Shown: positions 51,936-61,180, numbered from the stretch's first letter. The stretch: DNA of 64,000 bases from Hyalangium versicolor (GCF_020103695.1 NZ_JAHXBF010000022.1:124001-188000), one strand, 5' to 3'. Notes: generated by a model not told the origin, from the sequence alone. Made by a program: numbers and translations.

Positions 51936-52814
51936 TCAGAAGGAGTGCTTGTCCTCGGTGGCTCCCCCGCCAAAGCCCTCGATGATGCCCCTGTTCTGGG
52001 GCACGGTGCAGGGGCACACCTCATAGCGGCACGGGACCGGGGCATCCCATAGACGCAGCGTGCCATCGAAGACGTTGCCCAGGTGCCCGTCCCCGAACCG
52101 CTTCCCCGGGTAGCAGGAGAAGGCATCCCCCTTGGGGTGGATGATGAAGTACTTGCTGCCCGCGTGGCACAGCCGCCCCTTGAGCTGATAGCCCCGGTTC
52201 ATCTGCGACGGAGACACCATGTCCCCGAACGCCCGATCGATGCGCCACCAGTCCATCCACCCGTACTCCGCCGGCTGTCCGTTCACCCGCATGAGCTGCG
52301 GGTAGAACTTGATGCCCGCGCCCTCGAAGCGCTCGCGGCTGGTGGCCACCTCGGAGACCTGTCCGGGCACCACCACGCTGTTCACCACGAAGGTGGCCCG
52401 AGGCCACTTCGCCAGCAGCTCCTTCACCGCTCGGGCCTTTTCGAAGAACTCCGCCTCCTCCACCTCCTCGCGGTGCAGCGAGCAGGAGAAGGTCCGCAGT
52501 TGCTCCCCCGCCTCCTCGATGAAGTGGGCAATCACTCGCAGCGGGGCGGAGAGGTTGGTGAGCAGCGAGACTCTATGTCCCGCCCCCGCCAGCCTCCTCG
52601 CCACCTCCGGCAGCCGCTTGAGCATGAAGGGCTCTCCGCCGGAGATCTTGAACTCCCAGCTTCCGGGCAGCGCCGAGAGCGTGCCGAGCGCCGCATCCAA
52701 TTGCTCGTCCGTGGGCCCGCCGATGCCGGGCATGTGCTTCTGCACGCAGTACGTGCAGCGGTAGTTGCACCCACCGACGATGTTCCAGCTCACCGTGGGG
52801 CGTGGCCCGCTCAT
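51936..52814 (-). CDS. Radical SAM enzyme with SPASM-like tail (second of pair)
   Basis: 292 residues from the ATG at 52814, overlapping the preceding radical SAM stop by 4 bp. The cluster motif CNYRCTYC (about 16-23) is followed by FKISGGEPFMLKRLPE. C-terminal cysteines (RLCHAGS, AFSCYPG, and YEVCPCTVP) fit a SPASM or twitch-type auxiliary cluster. The substrate is unknown. It ends the operon TPR protein, glycosyltransferase, two radical SAM enzymes. Confidence 0.85.
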   Translation of the reverse strand: MSGPRPTVSWNIVGGCNYRCTYCVQKHMPGIGGPTDEQLDAALGTLSALPGSWEFKISGGEPFMLKRLPEVARRLAGAGHRVSLLTNLSAPLRVIAHFIEEAGEQLRTFSCSLHREEVEEAEFFEKARAVKELLAKWPRATFVVNSVVVPGQVSEVATSRERFEGAGIKFYPQLMRVNGQPAEYGWMDWWRIDRAFGDMVSPSQMNRGYQLKGRLCHAGSKYFIIHPKGDAFSCYPGKRFGDGHLGNVFDGTLRLWDAPVPCRYEVCPCTVPQNRGIIEGFGGGATEDKHSF

Positions 52815-53851
52815 GGCAGCTCCCCCGCTTCGAGCATCTCGCGCAAGTCCCTCGACGCCGCGAAGTTCATGTCGTGCTTCCCGCACCGCGCGCAGCCCGG
52901 GTAGTACTCGCCCCGGTGGAGCCGCTGCCTCACGGCCTCGTAGGCCGGTGCTCTCCACACCTGCTGGAAGGGTCCGTCCTTCACGTGTCCCGCCTCGATG
53001 TGCTCGCAGCAGAAGAACACGCGCCCGTCCACGTAGACCCGGCTGTAGAGGTAGCCCGCGAAGCACCCCGTCTCCTGCCCCGAGGGCCACTTCCCCGATA
53101 GCTGCGCCTCGTAGGCGTCCAGGTTGTGCTTCACCTTCAGCGCCTTGGCCCGCTTGCGCGCCTCGGGGATCAGCTCCCGGAGCACCTGCTCCTTCTGCGC
53201 ATCGGTGAGCGCGTGGCCCTCCGTTCCCTTTGGCACATCCCCGACTTTGAAGGACGAGCGCGCCCCCACCTCGTGCGCCAACCTCACCATCTCTGGCAGC
53301 TCGAAGTAGTTCACCCGGTTGATGACCTGCACCAGGTTGATGGCCGTGACATCCCGCACGGTCCTCACGCCCTCCAGCAGCCGGTGGAACGTCTCTGGCG
53401 GTTGGTTGGGGTGATAGGCCACGTAGGTCTCCGGCGACGCGGAGGCCATGTTGAGCAGGAACTGATCCACTTCGAGCGCACGCACCCGATCCCAGTTGCA
53501 CAGCGTGCCGTTGGTAATGACCGTGAGCCTCAGGCCTCGGGACTTCACCTTCTCGATGAAGGTGTAGATCTCCGGATGGGTGAAGGGCTCGCCCCCTCCG
53601 CTGATGACGATGCGCTCGGCGCCCGCTTCGGCCGACTCGTCCACCATGCGGTGGAAGGTGGCCGGGTCCATCCGCTGCCGCTTCCACGCCACCGGCTTGG
53701 GCACCGCCAGATCCGGCGCGTAGTTCCAGCAGGTGATGCAGTCCAGGTTACACGCGTTGGTGACGTCCAGGTGGACCGTCTCCGGGCCCATGCGTGGCTT
53801 GCGCTCCAGGTAGCCCTTCAGGCGCTCTCTCAGCGTGTCCTCGTTCTTCAT
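52811..53851 (-). CDS. Radical SAM/SPASM enzyme (first of pair)
   Basis: 346 residues from the ATG at 53851. The motif CNLDCITC lies at about 34-41, then VISGGGEPFTHPE and VITNGTL for SAM binding. SPASM-type cysteines appear at CFAGYL, VFFCCEH and YPGCARCGKHDM. The sequence DVTNACNLDCITCWNYAPD is typical of peptide-modifying or sugar-acting SPASM proteins. It is coupled by 4-bp overlaps to the glycosyltransferase before it and to the second radical SAM gene after it. Confidence 0.88.
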   Translation of the reverse strand: MKNEDTLRERLKGYLERKPRMGPETVHLDVTNACNLDCITCWNYAPDLAVPKPVAWKRQRMDPATFHRMVDESAEAGAERIVISGGGEPFTHPEIYTFIEKVKSRGLRLTVITNGTLCNWDRVRALEVDQFLLNMASASPETYVAYHPNQPPETFHRLLEGVRTVRDVTAINLVQVINRVNYFELPEMVRLAHEVGARSSFKVGDVPKGTEGHALTDAQKEQVLRELIPEARKRAKALKVKHNLDAYEAQLSGKWPSGQETGCFAGYLYSRVYVDGRVFFCCEHIEAGHVKDGPFQQVWRAPAYEAVRQRLHRGEYYPGCARCGKHDMNFAASRDLREMLEAGELP

Positions 53852-54936
53852 GAGAGCAGCTCCAGCAGCGCCCGAGCCGCGGGCTCCGCGCCGTTGCCTG
53901 CCACCTTCTTTCGGGCGGCGGCTCGCAGGCGCTCTCGTGTGGCCGGGTTCATCAGCTCGCGCACCGCCCGGGTGAGCCCCTCCTTCGTCAGCGGCGAGCA
54001 CGCCAGTCCCGCCCCGGCCTCCGCCACCTCTCTCACCCGCTTCTCCTGGTCATCCACCATCCGCTCGAAGGGAACGAAGACGGAGGGAACGCCCGCATAG
54101 AGCAGCTCGTGGACGGCGTTGTACCCGGCCGCTGTCACCGCTCCATCGAAGGCGGGCAGAAAGTCCAGCGCGGGGTAGCGGCCCTGCAGCACCAGGGCGC
54201 CCTCCAGCATCGGTGGTGACTCGCGCCAGAGTGGGCCGGCGCCTACCACCAACCGGACTCCTGGCAGCTCTCGCACCACCTGGGTCGTGAGCGTGAGGGC
54301 CCGTGCTCCCTCGGGATCTCCTCCGCCTCCAAAGGAGGCGTACAGCACCGTGGCATCCTCCGGCAGCCCGAGCGCCTGGCGCGCCTGCGCTCGAGAGGGC
54401 AATTCGTGGCGCTCGCGAATGAGGATGGGCCCCACTGCGCGAGCCTTCGCGGGCTCGGGCAACGGGCCCACCGCCGATACGTCTCCGTGCGGGATGAGGA
54501 TGCGATCGTACAGGCGCAGCGAGGTCTGGAGCAGCTCCGAGCCCGCCGCGGCCTCCCGTTGCTCCCGGAAGACGAAGACGTTCTTCTGCCGCCAGCGCAG
54601 CGCCGGGATGAGCTCCTCGAAGCTGCCCGTAGGGTAGGTGTCCACCACCAGCACATCCGGATCGAACGCAGCCAGCGTGTTCCACGTCACCGTCTGCACC
54701 AGCTTGAGGTAGCTGCCCTTGCGCAGGCCGCAGCGCTCCCGGATCGTCTTCGAGGGCAGCTTCACCGCCGCGAAGCCTTCGCGGTAGATGACGTGATCCG
54801 CCTCGGACGAGGTGAGGAAGAGCACCTCGCACTCGGGCGACAACCGCTTCAGCGCCCGAGCGATGGACAACAGCCGCGTCACGTGCCCCAGGCCCAGCCC
54901 GTTGACGGCATAGAAGAGGAAGCGAGGCGGGGCCAT
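53848..54936 (-). CDS. MurG-like GT-B glycosyltransferase
   Basis: 362 residues. N-terminal Rossmann with FYAVNGLGLGHVTRLLSIARALK, typical of MurG/PF13528 proteins, and C-terminal donor-site region PAFDGAVTAAGYNAVHELLYAGVPSVFVPFERMVDDQEKRV. A UDP-sugar donor is usual. It starts where the TPR protein stops (TGATG). With two radical SAM enzymes next to it, a glycan or glycopeptide modification pathway is likely, but the product cannot be named. Confidence 0.82.
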   Translation of the reverse strand: MAPPRFLFYAVNGLGLGHVTRLLSIARALKRLSPECEVLFLTSSEADHVIYREGFAAVKLPSKTIRERCGLRKGSYLKLVQTVTWNTLAAFDPDVLVVDTYPTGSFEELIPALRWRQKNVFVFREQREAAAGSELLQTSLRLYDRILIPHGDVSAVGPLPEPAKARAVGPILIRERHELPSRAQARQALGLPEDATVLYASFGGGGDPEGARALTLTTQVVRELPGVRLVVGAGPLWRESPPMLEGALVLQGRYPALDFLPAFDGAVTAAGYNAVHELLYAGVPSVFVPFERMVDDQEKRVREVAEAGAGLACSPLTKEGLTRAVRELMNPATRERLRAAARKKVAGNGAEPAARALLELLS

Positions 54937-56375
54937 CAGGAGTGATCCTTCCAGTCACGCTCCTCGCGACGCTCGCTGGCCCGCCTTGCCGCTGCTTGTG
55001 CCGCGGCCTGTGCTGCCTCCTCTGCCTCCGCGGCCTCCTGGGCATTGTCGAGATCCAGCAACCGGCTTACGCCGTACGCCACGGCTCCGGCGGCCAGCGC
55101 GCCACCCGCCGCCATCGCCGCCACCTCGCCCATCGAGCGCTGCGGGGTGTACTCCCAGGGCTGCACGAGCCGAGCCCCCTGATAGGGCCGATGCCGATGG
55201 ACATACGGCGAGTAGTCCTCCAGCTCGCTCCAGTGCACCCGCTGCCCGTTCTGATCGATGACCACCTTCACCGGAGGCGACTGGCCCGCGGAGGCCATGT
55301 TCGCGCAGGGCGGACACGCGAGGACGTGAACCACCTCCGAGCCTCGCTTGATCGGCACCTGCTGGCGGAAGGCCGGATTCGCCAACGGGCGCGCGCAGAA
55401 GTAGCAGCCCACGCGCTCTCCCTCCTCCAGCACGGCCTTGTCTCCATAGAGAGACTTCGCCCGTTCCAGCGCGGCATATGCGCGCTCCTCGGCCTCGCGG
55501 CACTGGCCATCGAGCGACGGAGGAAGGATGCGAGTACTCCGAGCCCGCTCCAGGCCTTCACGCGCCCGCTGCTCGGACATGGTGGCCTGGTTGAGCATGG
55601 CCCGCAGATCCGGATCCTCCCCCAGCCGCAGCGCGTGCTCCACGGGGATGAGCGAGGCGGCGGCCTTCTCCAGCAGTGCCTCCAGGGACTGGAGATCCTC
55701 CGGAGTAGCGCGCCGGGCGGACTGGGCATTCCCCTGTTCCTCTCCTCTGGACTCCTTCGAGCGCCTGAAGCGGCGGAACAGCATGACGAGGCCGACAAGG
55801 GCCGCGCCGCCTCCCACGGCACAGCACAGCCCTCCCGAGCCCTGTCCCTCCCGCCGCTGACTCGACGCCTCCTGTGTCACTGGCGCGGGGGGAAGGGGCG
55901 GGGCAGTGTCAGCTCCTTGGGTGGGTGCGTCCACCGCGGCGGGAGGTTCCGTCGCCGGAGTGGAGGGAGTCGTCGGAGTGGAGTCCTCGGGGGAGAACCC
56001 CATCTCTCGCAGCTTGTCGTTGATCTCCGCCCGCTTGTACTCCGGATCCAGGGCCCGCGATTTCAGCAGAGCCTCCCGTGCCTCCGGGAAACGGTTGAGC
56101 TTCCTCAGCGCGAGTCCGCGGTTGTACTGCCACCGGGCCTTGTCGGGCTCCAGTTCGGCGGCCTGATCGAATTTCTGCAACGCGGCGGCGTACTTCTTCG
56201 CGTCGTAGAGACGCTTGCCCTCTTCGTATACCGCGAGCGCCCGTGGGTTGCCCCCCGCCTCCGCCTTCGTCGCGCCCTTCCCTGCCGGGGCCTTCGCCAC
56301 CGCCGCCGTTCCCAGCAACACGGCCAGCCCCAGCGCCACGAAGTTCCATCGCTTCACGTGAACCACCCCTCCCAT
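54936..56375 (-). CDS. TPR membrane protein with zinc-ribbon-like cysteines
   Basis: 479 residues. Signal peptide (about 8-28), two or three TPR repeats (about 45-125: ALAVYEEGKRLYDAKKYAAALQKFDQAAELEP and so on), a proline/threonine linker, a membrane helix at about 182-200 and a cytoplasmic part with helical region and two CxxC pairs (GCYFCARP about 325 and ACPPCANM about 350). The tail is glycine/alanine-rich with a second possible helix. It is the first gene of the operon with the glycosyltransferase and radical SAM genes and may scaffold them at the membrane. Confidence 0.75.
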   Translation of the reverse strand: MGGVVHVKRWNFVALGLAVLLGTAAVAKAPAGKGATKAEAGGNPRALAVYEEGKRLYDAKKYAAALQKFDQAAELEPDKARWQYNRGLALRKLNRFPEAREALLKSRALDPEYKRAEINDKLREMGFSPEDSTPTTPSTPATEPPAAVDAPTQGADTAPPLPPAPVTQEASSQRREGQGSGGLCCAVGGGAALVGLVMLFRRFRRSKESRGEEQGNAQSARRATPEDLQSLEALLEKAAASLIPVEHALRLGEDPDLRAMLNQATMSEQRAREGLERARSTRILPPSLDGQCREAEERAYAALERAKSLYGDKAVLEEGERVGCYFCARPLANPAFRQQVPIKRGSEVVHVLACPPCANMASAGQSPPVKVVIDQNGQRVHWSELEDYSPYVHRHRPYQGARLVQPWEYTPQRSMGEVAAMAAGGALAAGAVAYGVSRLLDLDNAQEAAEAEEAAQAAAQAAARRASERREERDWKDHS

Positions 56376-56467
56376 TGGATCGCTCGCGAGTTAACGCCAG
56401 GAGCGTCGGGAGGAGCAATGCACGGAAAGGAGAAAGAGCACCCGCCCCAGGAGGGGACGGCCCCCAC

Positions 56468-57304
56468 TCACAGCGCGGAAGCGGGAGGCGTGGGGGCCTC
56501 GGGCCGCAGCGGCATGACATGGGAGAGGAAGCGTTCGATGTGCTCTACCACTGCCTCGGGCACCTCCAGCGTCGGGAAGTGACTCCGCGCCTCCAGCTTC
56601 ACGACCTGGAACCAGGGATGATCCGAGGCGAAGGACTGCTGCGCCATCAGGTAGCCCGGATCCTCCGGCTGGGAGTACAGATGCACCGTCGGCACGGGCG
56701 GCACCAGCGCCGACAGGGCCCGGAGCGGATAGCCCTCCCGAGCGTAGGCGCTGGAGATCTCCCGAGCCGCCCGCCTCCACATCTCCCCTCCGAAGGAGCC
56801 CATGTCCTCGCGGATGAAGCGGAGGATCTCCGGCGAATCGACGCCCTGCAGCCACATCCCGAAGAGCGCGTCACGGCTGTCCCGCCAGGCCTGGGATTGG
56901 AGCCCCTTCAGCGCGTCCAAAAAGGGAGGCGGAGGCTCAAGCACGATCCAATCCAACAGCACGAGCCCGGAGATCCGCTCGCCGAGCCGGCGCCGCAGTT
57001 CGATCGCGAACCATCCCGCGTGGGACAGCGCCACGGGGACCACTCGGCGCACACCGCGGGCCTCCAACACCGCGAGCAGATCCTCCAGGAGGGTGCTGCT
57101 GGAGAAGTCCTCGCCTCCTTGCTCGGACTGGCCATGGCCGCGCAGATCAACGGAGAGCACCCGATGGTGCGCCGCGAGCCTCAGGGCGAGCGGGGCGAAG
57201 ACAGCCCGGCTGGTACACCACCCAGGCAGGAAGAGCAGAGCCGACTCGCCCTGCCCCATGTCATCGAATCGAATGAGCGCGTCTCGGGAACGAACCTCGG
57301 GCAT
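56468..57304 (-). CDS. Alpha/beta-fold protein resembling cofactor-free 2,4-dioxygenases (HOD/QDO/AqdC)
   Basis: 278 residues. Against remembered HOD sequence the match runs the full length: LPGWC (Trp29), LRGHGQS, VALSHAGW (Ser94), LLDWIVLEPPPPFLDALKGL (Asp118), LFGMWLQG (Trp151), VHLYSQPEDPGY, DHPWFQVVKLEARSHFP (His242). These correspond to the HOD catalytic Trp36, Ser101, Asp126, Trp160 and His251; the His at HOD position 38 is Thr here. HOD-type enzymes cleave 3-hydroxy-4-quinolones with O2 and release CO; AqdC-type members destroy the Pseudomonas signal PQS. A plain hydrolase role is the alternative, but SHAGW in place of GxSxG argues for the dioxygenase group. Confidence 0.78.
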   Translation of the reverse strand: MPEVRSRDALIRFDDMGQGESALLFLPGWCTSRAVFAPLALRLAAHHRVLSVDLRGHGQSEQGGEDFSSSTLLEDLLAVLEARGVRRVVPVALSHAGWFAIELRRRLGERISGLVLLDWIVLEPPPPFLDALKGLQSQAWRDSRDALFGMWLQGVDSPEILRFIREDMGSFGGEMWRRAAREISSAYAREGYPLRALSALVPPVPTVHLYSQPEDPGYLMAQQSFASDHPWFQVVKLEARSHFPTLEVPEAVVEHIERFLSHVMPLRPEAPTPPASAL

Positions 57305-57409
57305 GGCACCCTCCCTTTCGTGGGTGGCTCATGACTGAGCACCGAGCGCGCCCCACGCAACAGACGGGCCAGGAGAGGCTCTGGAGCACGCTCCCGGTTC
57401 ACTCGCGGA

Positions 57410-58054
57410 TCATCCTTGGCTCGCCCTGCCCGCGGAGCTACCTTCCCCAATCGGGTCCTTCAGGGCCTCCAGGAGCGAGCGCAGCCGCTCCCTGCGAGGC
57501 TGGAGGATGCGCACGGCGCGGTAGCGAAGAACTCCCGCCGCGAGCGCGAGCATGACTCCGAAGAGGAGGGCCTGGCTCAGCAGGTGCGAGGAGCTCGCGA
57601 GTCCCAGGGCGTGCTCGCGCCAGAGGGCCAAGGGCAGGACGGCGACGGTGAAGAGCTGGGCGCGCTGCAGATACCGGGCTGCCCGGAGCTCCGCGTCGAC
57701 CGCCGCGAGTGAGGCTCGGGTCGCTGCGGCTACGGAGGCCTCCAGGCGCCGGGCTTCACGCCACTCCTCGGTGTACGCCCGGACCCGCGAGGAGAGGAGG
57801 ACGAAGAGCGGTATCAGCAGCAGCGAGAGCACAGCCAGACTCACCCAGTCCCCCGCCAGGCGTGTGGCGGCCACATAACCCGCGAGCCCCAGGGTGCCCA
57901 GCCCTGCCAGGAGGACGTAGATGAGCGCGACGGTCCGCAGCCGCTGGCGGCGCCGCAGCCCTCGCAGGAGTTCTTCGACGGCGAAGCGCTGCACGGCTCG
58001 CGCGGCATGCTGCTCCTGGGTGCTCCACACGGCTTCGAGGGGATCCATGGTCAT
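57410..58054 (-). CDS. Membrane partner of ECF sigma factor (putative anti-sigma)
   Basis: 214 residues with about four membrane helices in pairs (about 38-60 and 70-90, then 130-150 and 158-180) and a coiled linker between them. It overlaps the sigma gene by 4 bp, the usual place for an anti-sigma or sensor. There is no zinc-binding motif, so it is not a standard ZAS protein; it may be a new membrane-type anti-sigma. Confidence 0.6.
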   Translation of the reverse strand: MTMDPLEAVWSTQEQHAARAVQRFAVEELLRGLRRRQRLRTVALIYVLLAGLGTLGLAGYVAATRLAGDWVSLAVLSLLLIPLFVLLSSRVRAYTEEWREARRLEASVAAATRASLAAVDAELRAARYLQRAQLFTVAVLPLALWREHALGLASSSHLLSQALLFGVMLALAAGVLRYRAVRILQPRRERLRSLLEALKDPIGEGSSAGRASQG

Positions 58055-58560
58055 TGCCTCCGCTGAGAGAGTGTGTCCTTGAGCCGCTGGCGCGCCCGGG
58101 TGAGCCGCACGCCGATGTGGTTCTCGGTCAGCCCGGTCACCTCGGCGATCTCGCTGTAGGGCAGCCCGTCGAGCGAGAGCAGGACGAGCGTCCGGTCCAG
58201 GGGCGCCAGGGCGTGAATGGCCTCGTAGAGCAGTGCCAGTTGCTCTCGGGAGTCATCTTCCGGGGGGCCAGGGAGCTCCGCATCGGGCAGCTCCTCCAGC
58301 GGCTGGATGCGGCGCCAGTACCGGGTGCGGCCGCGCTGCCAGTTGAGGGCGCGGTTGTGCGCTACGCGGTAGATGAAGGTGGACGCCTTGCTCCCCGCGC
58401 GGAAGGCGGGGAGCGCCTCCCAGAGCGTGGAGAGCAGGTCCTGCAACAGCTCGTCCCGATCCGCGGCGGAGGGTGCGAAGGCCCGGGCCACCTTGAGCAG
58501 GATGCCGAGGTGCTCATGGGACCAGGTTCGGAACAGTTCTTCGCGGCGTGTGGCGTCCAT
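58051..58560 (-). CDS. ECF-family RNA polymerase sigma factor
   Basis: 169 residues. Region 2 (about 20-85: LLKVARAFAPSAADRDELLQDLLSTLWEALPAF, FIYRVAHNRALNWQRGR) and region 4 (about 112-160: LAPLDRTLVLLSLDGLPYSEIAEVTGLTENHIGVRLTRARQRLK) are complete with a short linker, the normal ECF layout. Overlap with the membrane-protein gene suggests a signal-transduction pair. Targets unknown. Confidence 0.93.
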   Translation of the reverse strand: MDATRREELFRTWSHEHLGILLKVARAFAPSAADRDELLQDLLSTLWEALPAFRAGSKASTFIYRVAHNRALNWQRGRTRYWRRIQPLEELPDAELPGPPEDDSREQLALLYEAIHALAPLDRTLVLLSLDGLPYSEIAEVTGLTENHIGVRLTRARQRLKDTLSQRRQ

Positions 58561-58643
58561 CTCGCCCCATCAGACACCGCACGCGCCGGGGACTTACAGC
58601 GCACTGAGAACCCGCTCCACGGCAGGAAGAGCCGACAGGGGGC

Positions 58644-59147
58644 TCACCGGAAGGCGTCAACGACGGTGACGCCCGAAACGGAGAACTGAAGCATCGCCAT
58701 CCCAGGCTTCGAGCCCGGGAGCTTTCGGAGCTGGTTCTCACTCAGGCGAGCCACCGCGCAGATCGGCAACTTCTCCAAGTCGGGCGGGTCGGCTTCATAG
58801 TACCGGATGACGACCTGGGGGCCCCCCGTCCAGACCTGACCGTAGAGGCGAGTGGTGGCTTCGAGCGTGCCAAAATCGTCCTTGAGGACGCTCTCGATAG
58901 GCCCGTCATACAGGTAGATAGGACTCGACTTGATCTGGTTCGCGTCAAGTTCCACCCACGCGGTGTCCCCCACCTGAAGCCGCATCGCCCGCATCGTCAA
59001 CTTGGCCTCCTTCGGGCAGTCTTGAGGACCTGGAGTGCCATCTGGGCGCAACGCCACACCACCGCTGGTCGTGGCACAGCCGCAGAACGTACAGAGCAGG
59101 AGAATCGCGCCGATGGAGAGCGCTTGGGCTGTGGGCATGCGCCGCAC
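58644..59147 (-). CDS. Lipoprotein, co-transcribed with DUF2381 gene
   Basis: 167 residues. Signal peptide with lipobox around FCGC (about Cys24). The mature part is beta-rich with no recognised domain and one further Cys pair (DCPK and ICAV). It starts 2 bp after the DUF2381 stop, so the two are one unit and probably one surface complex. Confidence 0.68.
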   Translation of the reverse strand: MRRMPTAQALSIGAILLLCTFCGCATTSGGVALRPDGTPGPQDCPKEAKLTMRAMRLQVGDTAWVELDANQIKSSPIYLYDGPIESVLKDDFGTLEATTRLYGQVWTGGPQVVIRYYEADPPDLEKLPICAVARLSENQLRKLPGSKPGMAMLQFSVSGVTVVDAFR

Positions 59148-59149
59148 TC

Positions 59150-60073
59150 CTACTTCCGAACGAGCGCGTGATCCAGGTTCACAATCACCTGCCGCAGCCC
59201 GTCTTGTCGGAAGATCTCCAGTGCCAGATCCCGAAGGCCCTCCTTTGATTCAAAGGCACTGTGATCCACCACTACCGCAATCGTCCCTGATTGACCGGGA
59301 ACAATCTCAGCGCGGTCCATGCGGAGCGAGAAGGGCAGAGAACTGTAGGAGGTAAGGTCAGCAATCAGCCGGGCATCCCTGAACCGCCAGGGCTCGTCGC
59401 TGTAGGTGTTGGTCAAGCGGACCACGACCGCTGCCTTCCCTCGGCCCGAGAAGGTCTCGACCCTGATCTCCATATCCCCATCCTTCAGGACCACTACTTG
59501 CTCGCTGCGGAAGCGCGTCTTCTTCACCTCCCCTTTGACGAGAAGCGCCGCGAGGGCGTGATCGACCGAGGTCTCCTCCTTCTTGAGCCTCTCGTTCTCC
59601 TCGCGCAACTCACGCTCCCGCTTGAGCGAGTCGTTCAAGGACGAGAGCACCGCGTTGTAGCTATCGCGATCCTTGAAGACGTTGACCTGGTGGTCCGTCC
59701 AACCCTCAGGGCGTTGGGGCCGCACGAGGAACTGCAACACGGATCCGTCCTGGAGCGTGACGACCAAGGGAATCCGTTCGTCTTTGCCGAGTTCCCGGAG
59801 CGGTTCCACAACCACTTTCTTGCTTCCCACCAGCAGGGGCTCGAACCGCCCCTCCCACCCAAGGAGTTGGGTCTTGTCCGGAGCAACCTCTTGCTCGAAG
59901 CGGAGAACGGTCGCCACCTGTCCGGACACGTAGATGCTGTCTGGCGCGTCTCCGGGGTGCTCCGAAGCCGTGAGGGACCGGATCACGATCTTGTCATCCG
60001 GGTTCCTGGCCAGGGACACGGAAGCCACCAGGACAATGATCAGGGCATACCGGGAGGGTAGGAAGTTCCGCAT
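59150..60073 (-). CDS. DUF2381-family (TIGR02268) myxobacterial secreted protein
   Basis: 307 residues from the ATG at 60073. Signal peptide about 1-22 (ALIIVLVASVSLA). The arrangement of a beta-domain (RIPLVVTLQDGSVLQFLV), a short coiled coil (LKRERELREENERLKKEE) and a second beta-domain ending in a QVIVNLDHALVRK-like strand is the pattern of this myxobacteria-specific paralog family, often found near Ser/Thr kinases. Function unknown. Confidence 0.8.
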   Translation of the reverse strand: MRNFLPSRYALIIVLVASVSLARNPDDKIVIRSLTASEHPGDAPDSIYVSGQVATVLRFEQEVAPDKTQLLGWEGRFEPLLVGSKKVVVEPLRELGKDERIPLVVTLQDGSVLQFLVRPQRPEGWTDHQVNVFKDRDSYNAVLSSLNDSLKRERELREENERLKKEETSVDHALAALLVKGEVKKTRFRSEQVVVLKDGDMEIRVETFSGRGKAAVVVRLTNTYSDEPWRFRDARLIADLTSYSSLPFSLRMDRAEIVPGQSGTIAVVVDHSAFESKEGLRDLALEIFRQDGLRQVIVNLDHALVRK

Positions 60074-60206
60074 GGCGTGGGACAACCTAGCAGATGGGTC
60101 CCAAGCGACCAACTCCGACAGCGACAGCGTCCGGGCAGTTCCCTGGCCGGCGCGCCTCTGGCCGAACCGGTCTGCTGGCCATACCAGAGGCGCGCGACCG
60201 CCCGGC

Positions 60207-60473
60207 TCAGCGGACCTCGGGGCAGTCCCAGCCGGTGGCTCTGCAGGTGCAGACGTAATCCGTCCAGATGCCATCCGTGCAGTTCTGGGTCTTTCCCACA
60301 GGGGAACAGCCCGTCCCCTCGAGAACCCAGCAATAGGAGAGCAGGGGCGGAATCACCTTGACCTCCTGCTCCTGCTGCGCGGGCTGCTGAGCCTGATCCT
60401 CCGGGGAGTCCAGGGTGCCGCCGCAAGCCACGAGTCCAAGGGAAAGGCAGAGCGCCGCGAGAATACGCCGCAT
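60207..60473 (-). CDS. Small cysteine-rich lipoprotein
   Basis: 88 residues. Clear lipobox LVACGG (Cys17). The mature part has a Gln/Glu-rich spacer and five cysteines near the end (SYCWVLEGTGC, NCTDG, VCTCRATGWDC), suggesting a small disulfide-bonded knob on the outer surface. No family recognised. Confidence 0.75.
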   Translation of the reverse strand: MRRILAALCLSLGLVACGGTLDSPEDQAQQPAQQEQEVKVIPPLLSYCWVLEGTGCSPVGKTQNCTDGIWTDYVCTCRATGWDCPEVR

Positions 60474-60603
60474 GGAGAGCCTCCAACGTTGGGGGGAAAC
60501 CGGCGGAGGACCGCCGGCCTCGAGAGGCTACCGCACGCCTCCGAGACGCAGGCGAACGGGATTCTGTCCTTGGGTTTCCCCGAGTGCGCCCATCCCGCAC
60601 CGC

Positions 60604-61110
60604 TCAGTCGCTGCTCACCCGCAGCGGCGTGGAGAGTGGGCGCTCCTCGCAGTCGAGCGCCGTGCCATCCTCCCACGCCATCATGAGGAACTCCGCCGGC
60701 CCGTCGAGCGCGATGATGGGGTGGTGCCACACGCCCGCGCGGTAGTTCACGCCCTGCCCCGGGCCACACAGGAACGCGCGCAGTTGGCCCAGTTCCGGCT
60801 CACCGCGCGCATCGCTCGGGCACACCACGACGAGGAAGCGCTGGCACGACAGCGGCACGAACATCTGCGTGGAGCACGGGTGCCGCTCCACCAGGCGCAC
60901 CTCGAAGGGCAGCGCCTTGGCTACCGAGCGGAACACCGCGAGGTTCGGCTGCGCCCCCGGCCGACTACTGGTGAGCTGGGCGATGCGATCGAACCGCGTC
61001 GCCGTCCCCTGGTTGGCGCTGGAACCTCCTGCCAGCCCCAAGCCGATGACGTCACCGAATGGCGCGAACGCCTCCCGCGTGAGCGGCTGCGCCCGAAGTA
61101 CTTCGTGCAT
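60604..61110 (-). CDS. allA: Ureidoglycolate lyase
   Basis: 168 residues from the ATG at 61110 (GGAG eight bases upstream). The cupin-type fold shows LTREAFAPFGDVI at the start, FRSVAKALPFEVRLVERHPCSTQMFVPL and NYRAGVWHHPIIALD, the conserved histidine-rich core. It splits ureidoglycolate to glyoxylate and urea in the allantoin pathway. It stands alone, with other ureide genes not in view. Confidence 0.9.
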   Translation of the reverse strand: MHEVLRAQPLTREAFAPFGDVIGLGLAGGSSANQGTATRFDRIAQLTSSRPGAQPNLAVFRSVAKALPFEVRLVERHPCSTQMFVPLSCQRFLVVVCPSDARGEPELGQLRAFLCGPGQGVNYRAGVWHHPIIALDGPAEFLMMAWEDGTALDCEERPLSTPLRVSSD

Positions 61111-61180
61111 GCTCAATGCTCCAACACCGCAGAGTTACACACCCCATGCGACACAGGGGCGCAGTGGATGGCGGCGTTCA

